Positions 12,098 to 23,869 of a stretch of DNA of 64,000 nt are shown here, piece by piece. Each line of letters starts with the position of its first letter. Positions within the stretch are counted from its first letter, which is position 1. The stretch lies in the NCBI GenBank assembly GCA_951394405.1, contig OX596336.1, forward strand, positions 1,426,001 through 1,490,000, in the 5' to 3' direction. The notes beneath the pieces were generated by a model. The model worked only from the letters and a program-made list of their open reading frames with translations. It did no database searches and had not been told where the DNA came from. Made by a program: the position numbers and the translations under genes. The DNA is from Coprinellus micaceus. Taxonomy: Eukaryota > Basidiomycota > Agaricomycetes > Agaricales > Psathyrellaceae.

Positions 12098-13409
12098 CCA
12101 ATGAACCCCCGGGGGTTTGTGGCCTTATCGTCGCGCAGCAGAGGCCCCCGCTTCTTGAACCGAAAAGTATACATTGAATTCCATATCTCCTTCCCTCACC
12201 CCTGCCTGGCCTCGCGACTGAGTCTTGGCTCGTTGGGCTGTGTATGTGGAGTTTCTTTCGTCGACTAATCGAGCAATATACCACGAGTTCTTCATAAGAC
12301 GGGTTCGTTTTGGGGTGAAGCGGTCTAACTACGCCGTCCCTCCACAGCTTGAGGCGGTGGGTTGTCAGGCTTGCGAATTGGAATTCCTTTCATGGGCACC
12401 AGCAGGGATGTTTGTGTCAAGGGATTGCTCGGCTACTTTTCCTAGAGTAAAGTACCCGGGTGGTACTCGAATCTATGTCTTCTTTTCTGTTCAGATTTCC
12501 CTTTAGCGGCAGGCGTTGACTGCGGTCAGATGGAAAAGCTAGGGGGGCGGATCCACACTCCAGGATGCAATTCCCGCAGGGTAGCGCCAAGAGATATACC
12601 TGATGTCCGTCGACCTCCCTCTATTTTACCACAAGAAGCCTGCCCAAGCTCCCATTGAAATAAGTGGGTACAATTGTACTGGTTTCTATTGCGATAAAAG
12701 CGAATAGAATACTCAGCGTTGCCTTCATTCATTTGGCTCAGTCAAGAAGTTTCGAAGCAGCGGGAGGGCTGGGGAGTGGCTTGTCGTGGAGGAAAGCGTC
12801 CGATCATCGATCGAGACCGTGTATGTGGAATCCAATTCCGTCCCACATTTCTCTTGTCACCTTCATCTTCGATGATTCGCAGCAACAACGCGCCACCCTG
12901 CAGGCGGCGAGCTCTATGCTCCAGCCGGATGAATGGAACTCCGGAAAACATCGTCCATGGCAGAGGTTATCGCCACGAATACCAACTGAATGTCATAGGA
13001 TTCAAACCGAACTGTCCGAGCCTGTTGCGGCCGTCACTATCTGTATGGGCGGCGATTCTGTTCCTACTTGGAACGCTTCTCCAGGAGGCAGTGACGCCGA
13101 GACCGTATTGGCAGCACCAAGGGCTAATCGCTGCCACAAACTGCTGCGGTTCTATTGGTCCGTTGCCCGGGCCTCCCAAATCTATCCCAGATTAGGCGCC
13201 TGATGACAGGGCCCCCGAGCATGTGTGTGAAGTCAGGACCCGTTTGAGGCGTTGCCATAATCATCACAACACCACCCCGCTCAACACGCTCGTCCATTTC
13301 CGTCTCACTGTAATCAAGGTCATATCCTTTAAATACACGGCGTCATGTCAACAAGGCGGTTAGTACATTCCCTCTTTCCTTTCATCTTATACCTCACCTT
13401 CTCCAGGAG
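12098..13409. other. 1.3-kb intergenic region
   Basis: Two overlapping open frames (12664-13203 and 12719-13195) run on the plus strand in different frames. Neither has a recognisable domain. The right end holds the promoter of the DOMON gene, with a TATA-like TTTAAATAC near 13328. An intron in its leader is possible, since GTACATTCCC to CTCCAG (about 13362-13405) resembles a short intron. Nothing else can be supported. Confidence 0.4.
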
Positions 13410-15402
13410 ATGAAGGCGCTCAGTGCTCTAGCGTTTGCTCTTCTTGCTGCGCGCTCTGCGACGGCGTATGCCCCCACCGTGAGTGTATGCCGTTGATTTG
13501 CAAGCGTTGACTGAACACGTTGGTTCGCCGGTATAGGGCGCCTTTCTGGCGAGAGCGCCTGCTCCCGCCCCTACAACTGTGATGGGGTATGGTGTTACGG
13601 GCTCGTACAGCGACGATGATGATGATGACGACGACTCTTCATCTGGAAGTACCTCAACAAACACGACCAGCTCGTCCTCGACCACTGTTATAGGCGACTC
13701 CAAATGCGTTTCTGTACGTATGCCTTGTATGAATCAGATATACGGTGCACTGACGAACGTTTCAGACGATGTGTGTTGAGGCAATCGTCAGTGGGGGCAC
13801 GGTCCAGTGTAGGTCGATGCCATCGGACATTAGTATTAAGCTAGAACTCACCAACGGCGGTCCAATCTGGCAGACACTTTAACCTCGCAGCGCTCGTCAG
13901 TGGGATACATGGCTATGTACGTACACCCCCACCCTCACCTCGCTTCTTGCCGAGCTTGCTCGCTGACATACCGCAGGGGGTTCGGTTCTCAGATGGCACG
14001 AACGCCCATGGTTATTATGTGGGCTAACAGCGACGGGTCGATCACACTATCCCAGCGACAAGCATCCAGCGAAGTTGAGCCCGATGTCGTTTCCAGTCCC
14101 CCAAGGGTAGCCGCGCTTCAGGCCAGCCTCTCAGCGGTGCGTTTCGTTCATTTGTGGTTTCGGTTCTCCACTTCCCAACTCCACTTTGCTTGGCTTTTAC
14201 GAAATTTACCTGAAAACAGACGCTTATTTCCGCTTCTTCTTTTCCTTATCTTAGGCAACGGGTAGCAATCCCAAATTCGTTTACACTATCCCGGTATGTC
14301 TATGCACAGCCTAGAAGCTCTTTAGCGCGCTCACGGTCTTCTCTCCGTCTTGGTACTTGGGTCTCCCAGGCGAACAGCGATACCCAACAGACGATTATCT
14401 GGGCATGGAGCTCCACTCAGCCTAGCTCATCCTCCCCCGGTGCCCGGCTTGTCCAGCACACAGCTCAGGGCACCATGTCGCTTAACCTGGCCAATGTCAT
14501 CAGCGGCGGCGACTCTACGAGCGGTTCCGGCTCAAATTCTGGCTCATCGAGCGGCGCAGGTGCATTGACAAGCCGGCAGAAGATGATCCTTGCTCATGGT
14601 ATCATTGCCACCCTCGGGTTCATCCTCTTCCTACCGATCGGAGCCCTCATTCCTCGGTACTTGAGGACGTTCATTAATGGCCGCACCTGGTTCACGACCC
14701 ACTGGGTCGTTCAGTTCTTGCTCGGTATGTTCAGCGCTTCTCTACCCTGGGTTAATCAAACTCATCCATTATGATCCAATAGCTGGTGTCACCATTGTCA
14801 TCGGAGTCGCCCTCGGCATCGCTGCTGTCTCACAGCGCGGAGGTTCACCAACTACAACTCACAAGGTACGGGTATTACCGCTCATATCTCTGCCGAACTT
14901 TAAGCTCATCTCGTTACCTGCTGCGCTTTCCCTGCTGCGCAGCGAGTGGGGCTTGTCCTTTTCGCGCTTTATCTCGTTCAAGTTGGACTTGGCGCTGTCA
15001 TCCACTGGGTAAAGCCGAAGGGACCCCGCAATCGGCCGCCCCAGAACTACTTCCATGCCATCCTTGGCGTGGTTATCATCGGTCTCTCGCTTTGGCAGGT
15101 GCGGACGGGGTACAGGGAGGAGTGGCCTTCGATCACTGGTCGGGAAGACGTGCCTAACGGGATCAATATCGTGTGGTACATTTGGGTTGTGGTGAGTGTC
15201 TGAATTCGGTCTTAACCCTGTATGGCATGATCAGCGAATGTTTGACTGACATTCTCCACCTCGCTAGCTACTGCCGGTTCTCTACGCCGCCGGTATGGCT
15301 TTCCTGCCCAAGCAGTACGCCCAGGAAAGGAAGGCGCGCGAGTCGCAGGGTCCGTCAGACTCCATACGTCTTACTCGTACCCCCTCTTACCGAGCTTTGT
15401 AG
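13410..15402 (+). CDS. secreted DOMON (AA8-like) - cytochrome b561 protein
   Basis: This is a transmembrane electron-transfer protein with an outside haem-binding DOMON domain like the cytochrome domain of cellobiose dehydrogenase, and a b561 membrane domain. Ten exons (13410-13478, 13537-13713, 13766-13808, 13874-13916, 13977-14136, 14255-14293, 14370-14724, 14783-14865, 14943-15191, 15268-15402) close at 450 aa. A signal peptide (MKALSALAFALLAARSATA) is followed by a short linker with an eight-Asp run. The DOMON core reads CVEAIVSGGTVQYTL, GYMAMGFGSQM and PMVIMWANSDGSITL; the Met in MAMGFG matches the haem ligand position of that family. Five helices follow, with b561 His residues in ILAHGIIATLGF, WFTTHWVV, IHWVKPKG and NYFHAILG. 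The last helix ends at PKQYAQERKARES. Such proteins may reduce extracellular partners such as LPMOs; that is inference. Confidence 0.9.
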
Positions 15403-15741
15403 GCTATCGCGACTAACTGTCTGTGGCTGTTTGACTCTAGAGTGTTTCGGGATACCCCTTGTCCACCGCGATGGTCGATTGATGTGGCTGAGCTACTTCG
15501 TGAAGACAGATTCATGAAATCGACTCGGGACGGTCTGTAGCATTAGTAGAGAGCGCACGTACCTACCTGTTTCTTTTTGTTCTATATGTTCTTATCGCTC
15601 TGCATTGTGTGTGTTTCAAATTCACGGCGCTCGGATGGCCCTTAACGACCTTCGCATTCTTTGTATTTCTTCTACTTGGGTTGTTGCATCTACACATTCA
15701 TTTCTTAATATGATCATGTTACAAAGAGACTTGGGGAGGGC
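15403..15741. other. convergent 3' intergenic region
   Basis: This 340-bp stretch between two convergent stops is T-rich in its right half. It should contain both 3' untranslated regions; no other feature is seen. Confidence 0.4.
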
Positions 15742-16915
15742 TTAGCCCGTACGACCGGACATTGCCTCATGATTGAGTCTTTCGATATACGAGGGGTCCG
15801 TTCGACAACAACCGCCCCCAATGACACCATCCCACCGCCCTACATCCAGGGAACGCAGGAAGGCGGCGAATTGAGCCGCCCAGCGGTCTGCATCCTTTTC
15901 CCCTCTCGGTTTCCAGCTTTGATTCTCCGTGTCATATTCCCCGCCGTTGGGATAAAACACCAGGAACATGTTAGATGCGAGGGAACGGGGGACTGCCTCG
16001 CTTAACTGCATCATGCAGGGGTGCAGCTGTTGGAGAGAAGTGCAATTTATTCCTATGCCGTTTAGATGGAGGTGTTTCCCCGAGTCGTCATGGATGGCTG
16101 CGTTGGCGAGGGTCTCGATGTTTCGAACGTCTCCAGGATCTGGGCAGACGAAGCTGATCCACCAACGCTTCGTGAACCCCTGGTTGGCCGATGATAGGTG
16201 CTCACTAAGCTGCACCATGGCCTTCCGGATGCCTTTGACTTCCCTTTCCAAGACCACGGTTTCGAAAGCGATGTAGTCAATCGCATCCCATACGACCTGA
16301 TCGCCGCAATACACCAAGAGGCGCCGAAAATGGAATTGAGCCAGTGCATCAATAGCAGCTTCCTCGTCTTCCGCATTTTCAAATTTCCTGATGTTGGGTA
16401 CCGCTTCGGAGAATTGCTGTGGGCCGTAAGGAGGGGGGTAGTACCCAAGAAACTCTTGGGTGGGTCGGAGGGTGGCACCGAATGGACCCAAAGACAAGGC
16501 AATGCGAATGCTTTCGCCAAGAGGAGCGATCGCCCTGGCTCGCCTTGCAAGCTCAACTGCTTTCCGCATTGTCTTTTGCGCTTCTTTTTCGGTCAGACCT
16601 GTCTGCATGAGGTTGGAGACGTCCGCCTGGTATCTGGTTCCATTGTGAGCTTTTGGACAATCAGTGGTCATAGACGACCTGCTACAAACGTTGCTGTCTC
16701 GATGACCTTCGCTCCCGCTCGAAGGTACGCGAGATGAGTATTGACAACCGCCTCTGGATGATCTACCACAGCCTGAGTCGACCACAGAGAACTTTCGCCA
16801 ATTCTTGACCCAAGTTCACTCTCCAGAACCGTGCCCTTCAGAGGCTGAGCGGCCAGTCACAATCGCGAGCAGCAACTGCACCCACCAATCCACCGTCCAG
16901 GATGGCAACCTCCAT
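15742..16915 (-). CDS. homocysteine S-methyltransferase
   Basis: This enzyme transfers a methyl group from S-methylmethionine (or S-adenosylmethionine) to homocysteine to make methionine, as in yeast Mht1/Sam4. It is a zinc enzyme of the cytosol. Three exons (16915-16886, 16835-16690, 16633-15742) close at 355 aa. The N-terminus MEVAILDGGL|GTVLES is typical. KVIETATYQADV marks the second strand region. The zinc ligands are in GINC (near 16050) and in GGCCRTDP close to the C-terminus, the classic Cys-Cys motif. Length fits the family. It is divergent from cds1 with 180 bp between start codons and convergent with the DOMON gene. Co-factor preference cannot be told from sequence. Confidence 0.93.
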
Positions 16916-17095
16916 CCTCTTGAAGTCTTTTGGGATAGAAAGGTATTGTATTTGAGAAGGGCCTTTGTGAATGGTGGCTCGGGACAAAAGGTGAGAAAGG
17001 GTCAGGCGCGTGCCGCGTCGGGCTTTGAAACGCGTCCATGACATTTAAAGACAGGTGACTGGTCTTTCCTCCTCCTACTCCCTCATTCCCCCAAC
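16916..17095. promoter_or_regulatory. compact divergent promoter (methyltransferase / cds1)
   Basis: Only 180 bp separate the start codon of the homocysteine methyltransferase gene (minus) from that of the checkpoint kinase gene (plus). This interval must hold both 5' leaders and both core promoters. A weak TATA-like CATTTAAAG lies at about 17041. No further sites are claimed. Confidence 0.6.
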
Positions 17096-19430
17096 ATGAT
17101 GTCCAACGACTACGGCGGCGCATACTACGGCAACGCGAACATGGACTACGACGACGAGAGCTCTCAGGAGACGCAGCAAACCCAGCAGGCGACTCAAGTG
17201 GCCACTCAGCCCTCCGAGTCCCAGAACTATGCCGCCAACGCATCCTTCTGGGGCTATCTCCAGCCAAATAATGAACACCTTGCACGACTTGACCTCTTCA
17301 AAATTCGGCCTAGCTACACTATCGGGAGACACCCTTCGAATGCGATCGTTTTGCCTGGCTTCAAAGTCAGTAAGTAGAGTCTCAACTTTGTTCTTCGTTT
17401 ACAGCCACCGACCTCGATGATCGTCGTCTTCAGGCAACAAGCACTGCGAGATCGAATGGGATGGGATTGAGCACAGGGGTGGAACCGTGCTTGTGCGCGA
17501 CTTTTCAAGCAATGGAACATTTGTGAGCGCATTGTCCATCTCCTCTTTGAGTCCATCTTGACATCGCTTTGGCTGCGTCCAGATCAATGGTAGAAAGATT
17601 GGCAGGGGCCAGACATCTATTATTCGTGACGGAAATGAGCTCGCATTCGGAAGCCCAGCCCCCCAGCCAGGCAGCCCCCTGGAGGACTACCGTACGTTGC
17701 TTTGCCTCGTGCAGACCACGCTCGCTGACCCTGCACGCCTCGCTCCCAGGATTTGTCTATAGACACATGGCTGCTGGTGTTCCCACTACCGGTTTCTACG
17801 CATTCTACGACCTCGGACCTGAGCTAGGCAAGGGGTCGTTTGCCACTGTGTATAAGGCTATGAACCATAGCAGTGGGATTTGGTATGCGGTTAAGATGAT
17901 CAAGGACAAGAGCAAACGCGGTACCCAAGATGGCGGCGGCGGCGCTGGTACCCCTCTGAAGAACACCTCAATCGCAAGGGAGATCGGCATCATGGAGGCT
18001 CTCAAGCACCCAAACATCTGCCAGTTGTTTGAGGTTTTCATGGAGGAAGACAGCCCCGACATCAGTAAGTCTTCCCCAGAGATACTTTCGTACGGTTCGA
18101 CTGATCGTCGCCTAGATCTTGTCATGGAATATGTGGATGGTGGTGATTTGCTTGAGTACATCTTGAACAGAAACGGCCTCAGTAAGTTACAACCTTTTCA
18201 AGTAAGCACCTATACTTACTTGACTTTAAGATGAAGACGAAGCCAGGCACATCACCTATCAGATTTGCAATGCCCTTTCCGTAAGTCTCGCTGCCGGTAT
18301 CTCTTTTCTTGCAGCCCTGATTGTCGTTTAGTACGTCCACGGTGTCGGTATCACGCATCGTGACTTGAAGCCTGAAGTGAGTTCAAACATTCATCAATGT
18401 TAGCGAGGATCGAACTCATGGACTACCAGAATATCCTACTCACTAAAGATGACCCTCCCGTCGTCAAAATTGCCGATTTCGGTCTCGCCAAGATCGTTGA
18501 CAGCATGACGATGCTGCGGGTACGTCTCCTCCATGGAGTACTCGACTCGAGTTTGCTAATCGGCCCCTTTACTAGACAATGTGTGGCACACCAAGCTACT
18601 TGGCCCCTGAGGTCGTCAAGCAAGAGCATCACGAAGGATACACCAGCCTCGTCGACAGCTGGAGCGTAGGCGTTATCGTCTTCTCCATGTTAACGAACTC
18701 GAGCCCTTTCATCGAGGACGAAGGTCAACAGAACCTGCGCATCAGGATTATCGAACGTGTGATCGACTGGGATACCCTTTCAAACAGGGGAGTTACCGAG
18801 GATGGTAAGCCGTGAGCGATTGAACACCTTGGGCTTTATCTGACGCCAATTCGTCTAGCGTTCAAGTTCGTCCAGCGCCTGATGGACGAGGATCCATCCC
18901 AACGTATGTCTTTGGCGGATGCCCTCGATCACCCTTGGCTCGCCTCCTACGTGCCCGAACACCCTGTCCCCCGAGCGGACGCCGCCTCGTCCCAAAATAG
19001 TTCTCAGAATAGCTCGCAAGGGTCAGGTGCTACCCGATACCTCGACCACCTTGGGCTTAACTCTCTCTCTGAAGCCCGGCCCCTGCAGCGCCGTAGCGAC
19101 ATCATGAACCAGGCGGCTGAGGGCAGCAGGGCCGTCCCGCAACCACCACCAGAGATGATCGCCCATTCCAACGCACTTGACGAGGAGGAGGAAGAGCTGA
19201 GCCAACGGCTCTCCCAGTCCCAGGGTCAGAATCAGGCCAACACCTACCAGGCAGCTACCCGAGGGAAGCGCGTTCGAGCAAACTTGACGCCTCTGGATGA
19301 AGACTCCGAAGATGAAGAGGAGGATATCTTTGACACTTCAACGAGCGGGGGAGCGGGGTCAAGGAGCGCCAATGGGAGTGGTGGACAAGCTACACGCTCC
19401 AAACGACCTCGACTTAGGGCGGAAGTTTGA
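17096..19430 (+). CDS. cds1: Cds1/Rad53/Chk2-type checkpoint kinase
   Basis: This is a DNA-damage and replication checkpoint effector Ser/Thr kinase acting in the nucleus downstream of ATM/ATR kinases. Residues 1-45 form an SQ/TQ cluster (SSQETQQTQQATQVATQP), the usual ATM/ATR target. An FHA domain follows at about residues 60-160, with GRHPSN, NKHCEIEWDG and DFSSNGTF|INGRK, which binds phosphothreonine. The kinase domain begins DLGPELGKGSFATVYKA and carries the Lys in WYAVKMIKD. It also has THRDLKPE|NILL, ADFGLAKI, and the activation segment ending MCGTPSYLAPEVV. A Ser/Gln-rich tail ends in SKRPRLRAEV, a likely nuclear signal. About nine short introns; phases across FHA and most kinase junctions are consistent. 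All catalytic residues are present, so the kinase should be active. Domain order (SCD-FHA-kinase) matches Cds1/Chk2. Confidence 0.95.
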
Positions 19431-21693
19431 TCGGATGAGTTCCAAACCCTGTTCTTGCGGCGGCTCCCTCTCTCCCTCATCTGCTTATGTTTGTTTCTTG
19501 ATTTTTCTCCAGTCTTAGCTTTCTTGCTTTCAGTCATCGACATTGTCCCTCCACCTTCATAATGCCGTTACGATCTGCATGCCTTACATGCCCCCATGGA
19601 CTTCATCTCGTTCCCGGCTTCTTGTTAAGCGTGTATATACCTCTTCCATTTTCTCAATCTCCTGGCTGTCGTTTAGCTGTACATATCACTGTCCTGATCC
19701 CATTTATCACCGTGTACATTTAGAAATCATTCCCATGGATATAACAACTATTGAATTGCTTTCTGAATCCATCTTCCCATTTCAACGACTCTATTGAAAT
19801 GTGAAACTGACAGAACGACGCCACCAGCACGTCGGTTCCCGTTGATACATTCAACAGATCAGCAGCAGATTCCATTAGATTCCGTGTGGTCTTGGGGGGA
19901 TAAAGCGAGGAGGTTGGCAACGTTGGCTGTAGTCGGGTAGATTTGCGCATGCCGTGCATGACGTCCGATGATCGACGTTCGGATTTCCCGGGCGCCTAAA
20001 GATAATTAAGGGGCTACAGAAGCTCATAATGAGGCGAGTAGGTAACATTCACGGAAGGATAATGAACGACATGGTTCATCCTCCATGGAGACCGAAGCAC
20101 GTCGGAGGATCCTCGCAGCCGTTATACCGTGCCTTTACAGGCTGCTTGGTGCTAAGTATGAAAAAGTTGGGTAATTAGGCGCTGGTACCTCGGGTAACCT
20201 GCTGCGACATTGACGCTCGACAGTCTACAGTGAAGTCCATTATGACGTTGGAATATGCTAAGGTCAAGAGGTAAACAACGTGTGTCACGAATCGACAGGC
20301 CTAGGGTTCGCAAACAAAGAAGAGGAAGCGACCATCGCGTAACAAGGACCCCCGGCGAATTAGTCGCAAAAGTGGACAAGGCGACATTGACGCAAAGGAG
20401 AGTTGGGAGACAAACGCAATCGAGAAGTTGAGAGAACCCAGCCGTCGAAGCAGCGGCGATGCATCAGTGGGCTTCGCGGTGCTTTGACGAGAAAAAGGAC
20501 CCCCTTCGCTTCCATCGCTGCCAAGGCTCCCCCCATTACACCGGAGAATCAGACGGAAGAAGGGCCATTGATACAGGGAGTAGGTAATATGAGAAGTGAA
20601 CTTTAAAATTACGGCGATGGATCGTGACGAAAACCCGGAATGAATGGGATGGGAGGGAGAGGGGTAAAAGGACAACTAGCGATATGAACATAAAAGCGCT
20701 CCCTGCTCCCACACGGGGGTCGACGATCAAAGCACCACTAATGTAAGTACGTTATATGCAGACAGACATAATCGGGTTGACTACGACAAAACAACAAGGG
20801 CTCATCAGCGGTGTATGGATGGGGTGACAAAAACAGCGGTTTGAAAGCGGAGTGACAGCAAGAAAGGTTTGGGTTGGACAGCGCGAACGATAGCAATGAT
20901 GGAAAGGGAAAGAAGATGAGGCAAATCGGAAAACAACGAAACAGCAATAGGTAGGCAAGTCGAAGAAAGAGCCCACGTGAAGTCCTATTATTGACTCGAC
21001 GGGCATTCCAAAAAGGTACGTGCGGAAAGAAGCACTGAACATCGAAGGGAAGCGGTAGCTACGAAGGGGTCTGGCAAAACGCACCATGGAACTCGCTGAA
21101 AACGAGGGTGCAAACATTAAAGGGTGCTTTGATATGTAGCGTGAGGAGGGCGAGTGGCCTAGCCAGGCCGTGGCCCGTTTTCAAGAGAACCGGACACAAT
21201 GGGCACAAGAAAGGGTGGAAAAAACAGCGGCCCGATGAACGAGGAGAGAAGAAACCGGATGAGGTGGGTAGAAATACAGCGGGTGATTAAAAGGGAGCGA
21301 GAGTACTGTTAGGAGATGGAAGTGGAGTAAAGAGGATGGCGAGAGTGAAGAGTATCACCACGGGGCAAGGGATGTTGTACATACATCATAGGTCAAGCAA
21401 TCAGTGCAGGAGGTCGGACATCAGGTGGTCCGGATGTGGGCGCGAGGCGTAGGCGTGTGTGAGGAGAGGGAGGAGAATAGGTAAAAAGGAGATGTCCAGC
21501 GGGTTCCAGGTTTGCGCCCAGACCCAACCCTTCGGCGAATTGGATCTGAACACTAGGCCCGGGAGAGGCAAGACCTCACAAAGAAGGGTCACGTAAGGAC
21601 TTGTGGTTGCACGTTTCACCTTCTTGATAGCGTATGTATGTCTGGGAGCAAGCGAACTCTCGCACTAACCTCCTGAATTAGTAGCCGGATTGT
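19431..21693. other. 2.3-kb convergent region without recognisable genes
   Basis: This region lies between convergent stops of cds1 and the zinc-cluster gene, which is long for this otherwise compact window. The first 400 bp are T-rich and look like the cds1 3' untranslated region. From about 20300 to 21400 the plus strand is purine-rich (GAAAG/GGAAG-like), giving open frames on the minus strand with Phe/Ser/Leu-rich shadow translations. I see no domain, tRNA or element ends. Confidence 0.4.
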
Positions 21694-23273
21694 TTACCGT
21701 TTCCTGCTCTTTCCCACCGCCTTGGCGCCGCCGGTGTTAAGGTTGGGGAGTGGTTTCTCCTTCCTCATGCCTCGGCGGCTTTCTGCTGGGTACTCGCATT
21801 TCAAGGACCGTCGGTGGCATTGGCTGTGAGAGGTGGAGAAGGAAACATCAGGCTATGAGAGTCAATGAGAGTCAAAGCAAACAGGACATACTTGCAAGTT
21901 TTGCCGTCGCCGTCTGGAGGGGGAGGACCACACGCAATCTTGCGTCCTCGGCAGAAGAGGCAGGCCAGAGGCGGCTTCTTATCGGAATCCTTCCCTCGCT
22001 TTCGTTTGGTGGATCGACTGCCAGATGCTTCTCGGGGTGGAACAGGCTCGGGAGAAATCTGGTGAGGCGACCAGGACGGGATACTGTGGTGGTGGTGATT
22101 TAACGGGGCTTGGGGTACCGGATGAAGGGTTATCGAAGAAGGTGATGCTGGATCTGGGGAGTGATATGCTCTCTCTGGGTGATTGGGGGAGTTTGAGTTT
22201 GAGTTCGATGCAGCTGGGTAATAGCCCGTGGCATCAGGATGGGGGGAAGGAGGGATGCTTATCGGCCGTGGGGCGCTCTCGAGGGAGGGCTGGAGGGGTA
22301 ATGGCGCAACATTAGCGAGTGGGGCTGCAGGTGCTTGCCCCGAAGGGATGTACGGATACCCCAGCGAACCCATTGGAGGAACGCGGGCGTCTTCAGTGCC
22401 CGTTAGGCTCGACGTTACGTATGAGGGGCTAAAGTTGTCCTGAGCGCCTTTCCAAGTGTCCTGAACACGGGTTGCGTCCGACAAAGAGCCGCTGACCAGA
22501 GTTGGTCCATAGGAGGGCGACAAGGAAGTGGCCATAGAACCAGAAGCCCGCAAAGCGCCAGCAATCGAGGATTCCTATTGAAGTTACGAGCACGAGTCAG
22601 CACGCGTGGTGAGGGAATACCGTGCAAATGAAACTTTGCTTACTGCCTGCACGATATTCGGACTGTGGTATGGCCCATGCCCCATGGCGCCTATTGGGGG
22701 CCTCGCGCGGGGGGATGGAACGGGCGGTTGGTACGCCCCCGCGAGGGTGTATGCCACCGTCTGAACGGCGGAAGTGACCATCTGACTGTCGGCGCCGTAA
22801 CTCCTTCCCGAGGACGCCCCTGCGAGCGGTGGTGGCTGCGAGGCGAAACTACCGTAGTCCGACGCGTACGTCCCTGCCGTCATTCCATTCGTTCCGCTCG
22901 TATGTGAGAAAAAGTCGATACTGGGCTCCTCTGTGGGCTCCTTCCCGCTGCCCCCCATGTGCCATCGGTACCCGTCCGCCTCTGCCGCAGCTGGGAAGGT
23001 CCTGTAGTACCTGTCCTCAATTTCGAGGAGGGTCCGACGAAATGAAGTATCGGGGTGTCCGGCATGGCTCTGTGCAAGCTGCGGGGTCGTGTTAGAGAAC
23101 ACGCCACGAAGGTTCGGACGGCTTACAGAGCGATGCTGGCCGTTGTCTTTCATGGGTGGGTCCTCCTGGTGCACCGGGTACGACCACTGGGACGAGGAGG
23201 AGGAGGGAAATGACCGCTCCGAGGGTAGCGGGCACCAGTGGGACGGTCGGTTGCCACTAGAATGGGGGAACAT
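21694..23273 (-). CDS. Zn(II)2Cys6 transcription factor with C-terminal zinc cluster
   Basis: This is a fungal-type DNA-binding regulator of unknown target genes. The model begins at the ATG at 23273 (MFPHSSGNRP). An intron lies at about 23127-23082, a second at 22643-22575, and a third at 21891-21824 inside the zinc-cluster coding sequence. The first 380 or so residues are Ser/Pro/Tyr-rich low-complexity sequence. A basic segment STKRKRGKDSDKKPP then precedes the cluster ACLFCRGRKIACG, GKTCNQCHRRSLKCEYP. The spacing C-x2-C-x6-C and C-x2-C-x6-C supplies all six cysteines. The protein ends about 25 residues later (GKSRKR). Most family members have the cluster near the N-terminus and a long middle-homology region; neither is so here. 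An ATG at 23375 is an alternative start. Confidence 0.85.
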
Positions 23274-23869
23274 GAAAGGGACGGCGGATTGGATGGTGGT
23301 GGTCAAGACGCAAGAGGTCAGGGGGCAGACACATGAGAGAAGATGGATCGCACCCTGAGAAGCTAAGGGATACAAACACTAGTGCCTGGATTTCTTGGCT
23401 TCTGCTTCCCACTGCGTCCCCGCACAAAAATGTATATTTCGGGTTGATATGTTGCTTTTGGAACACTCAAGGCGTCTGTTACCCTCGTTTTAGTCTTATC
23501 TGGCCCTCCATCGTGTCCTCCCCCTCCCTCGGTGAAAGTAAAAGGTTATTCTCCTACACTGAACTCGATGCATTGGGACGCTGTTGGACCCTATATGGGG
23601 TTTCAATATTTTCGGGCCAAATGCATCCGCCAGTTCGCCTCGCTTACGCTGTCACGGTAGCACGTTTTCCTGCCCCACAATCAAATGGAAAAATGATGTA
23701 ATAAATGTTCCTGAAATCCATAGTGAGGGCGGGAGGAGGGGAGGTGCATAGGGTAGAGCAGATACAGGGCCATTGAATAGGAGGCGATATTACCAGGCAC
23801 CCACACAGGTAATGAAGGGGGGAGGGGGATGAGGTAGAACAGGTAAAAATGACCGCCCGGTCGTCACGG
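23274..23869. other. tandem intergenic region
   Basis: This 600-bp stretch between two minus-strand genes should contain the promoter of the zinc-cluster gene and the 3' untranslated region of the acyltransferase. Nothing further is identified. Confidence 0.4.

Noticed and set aside
12664..13203. Two overlapping plus-strand open frames of 158-179 codons
   Set aside because: No motif, no homologous look, mixed composition, and different frames compete over the same bases.
16062..16556. 164-codon minus-strand frame and 179-codon plus-strand frame inside the methyltransferase gene
   Set aside because: Both overlap the exon that carries the zinc motif and conserved homocysteine methyltransferase sequence.
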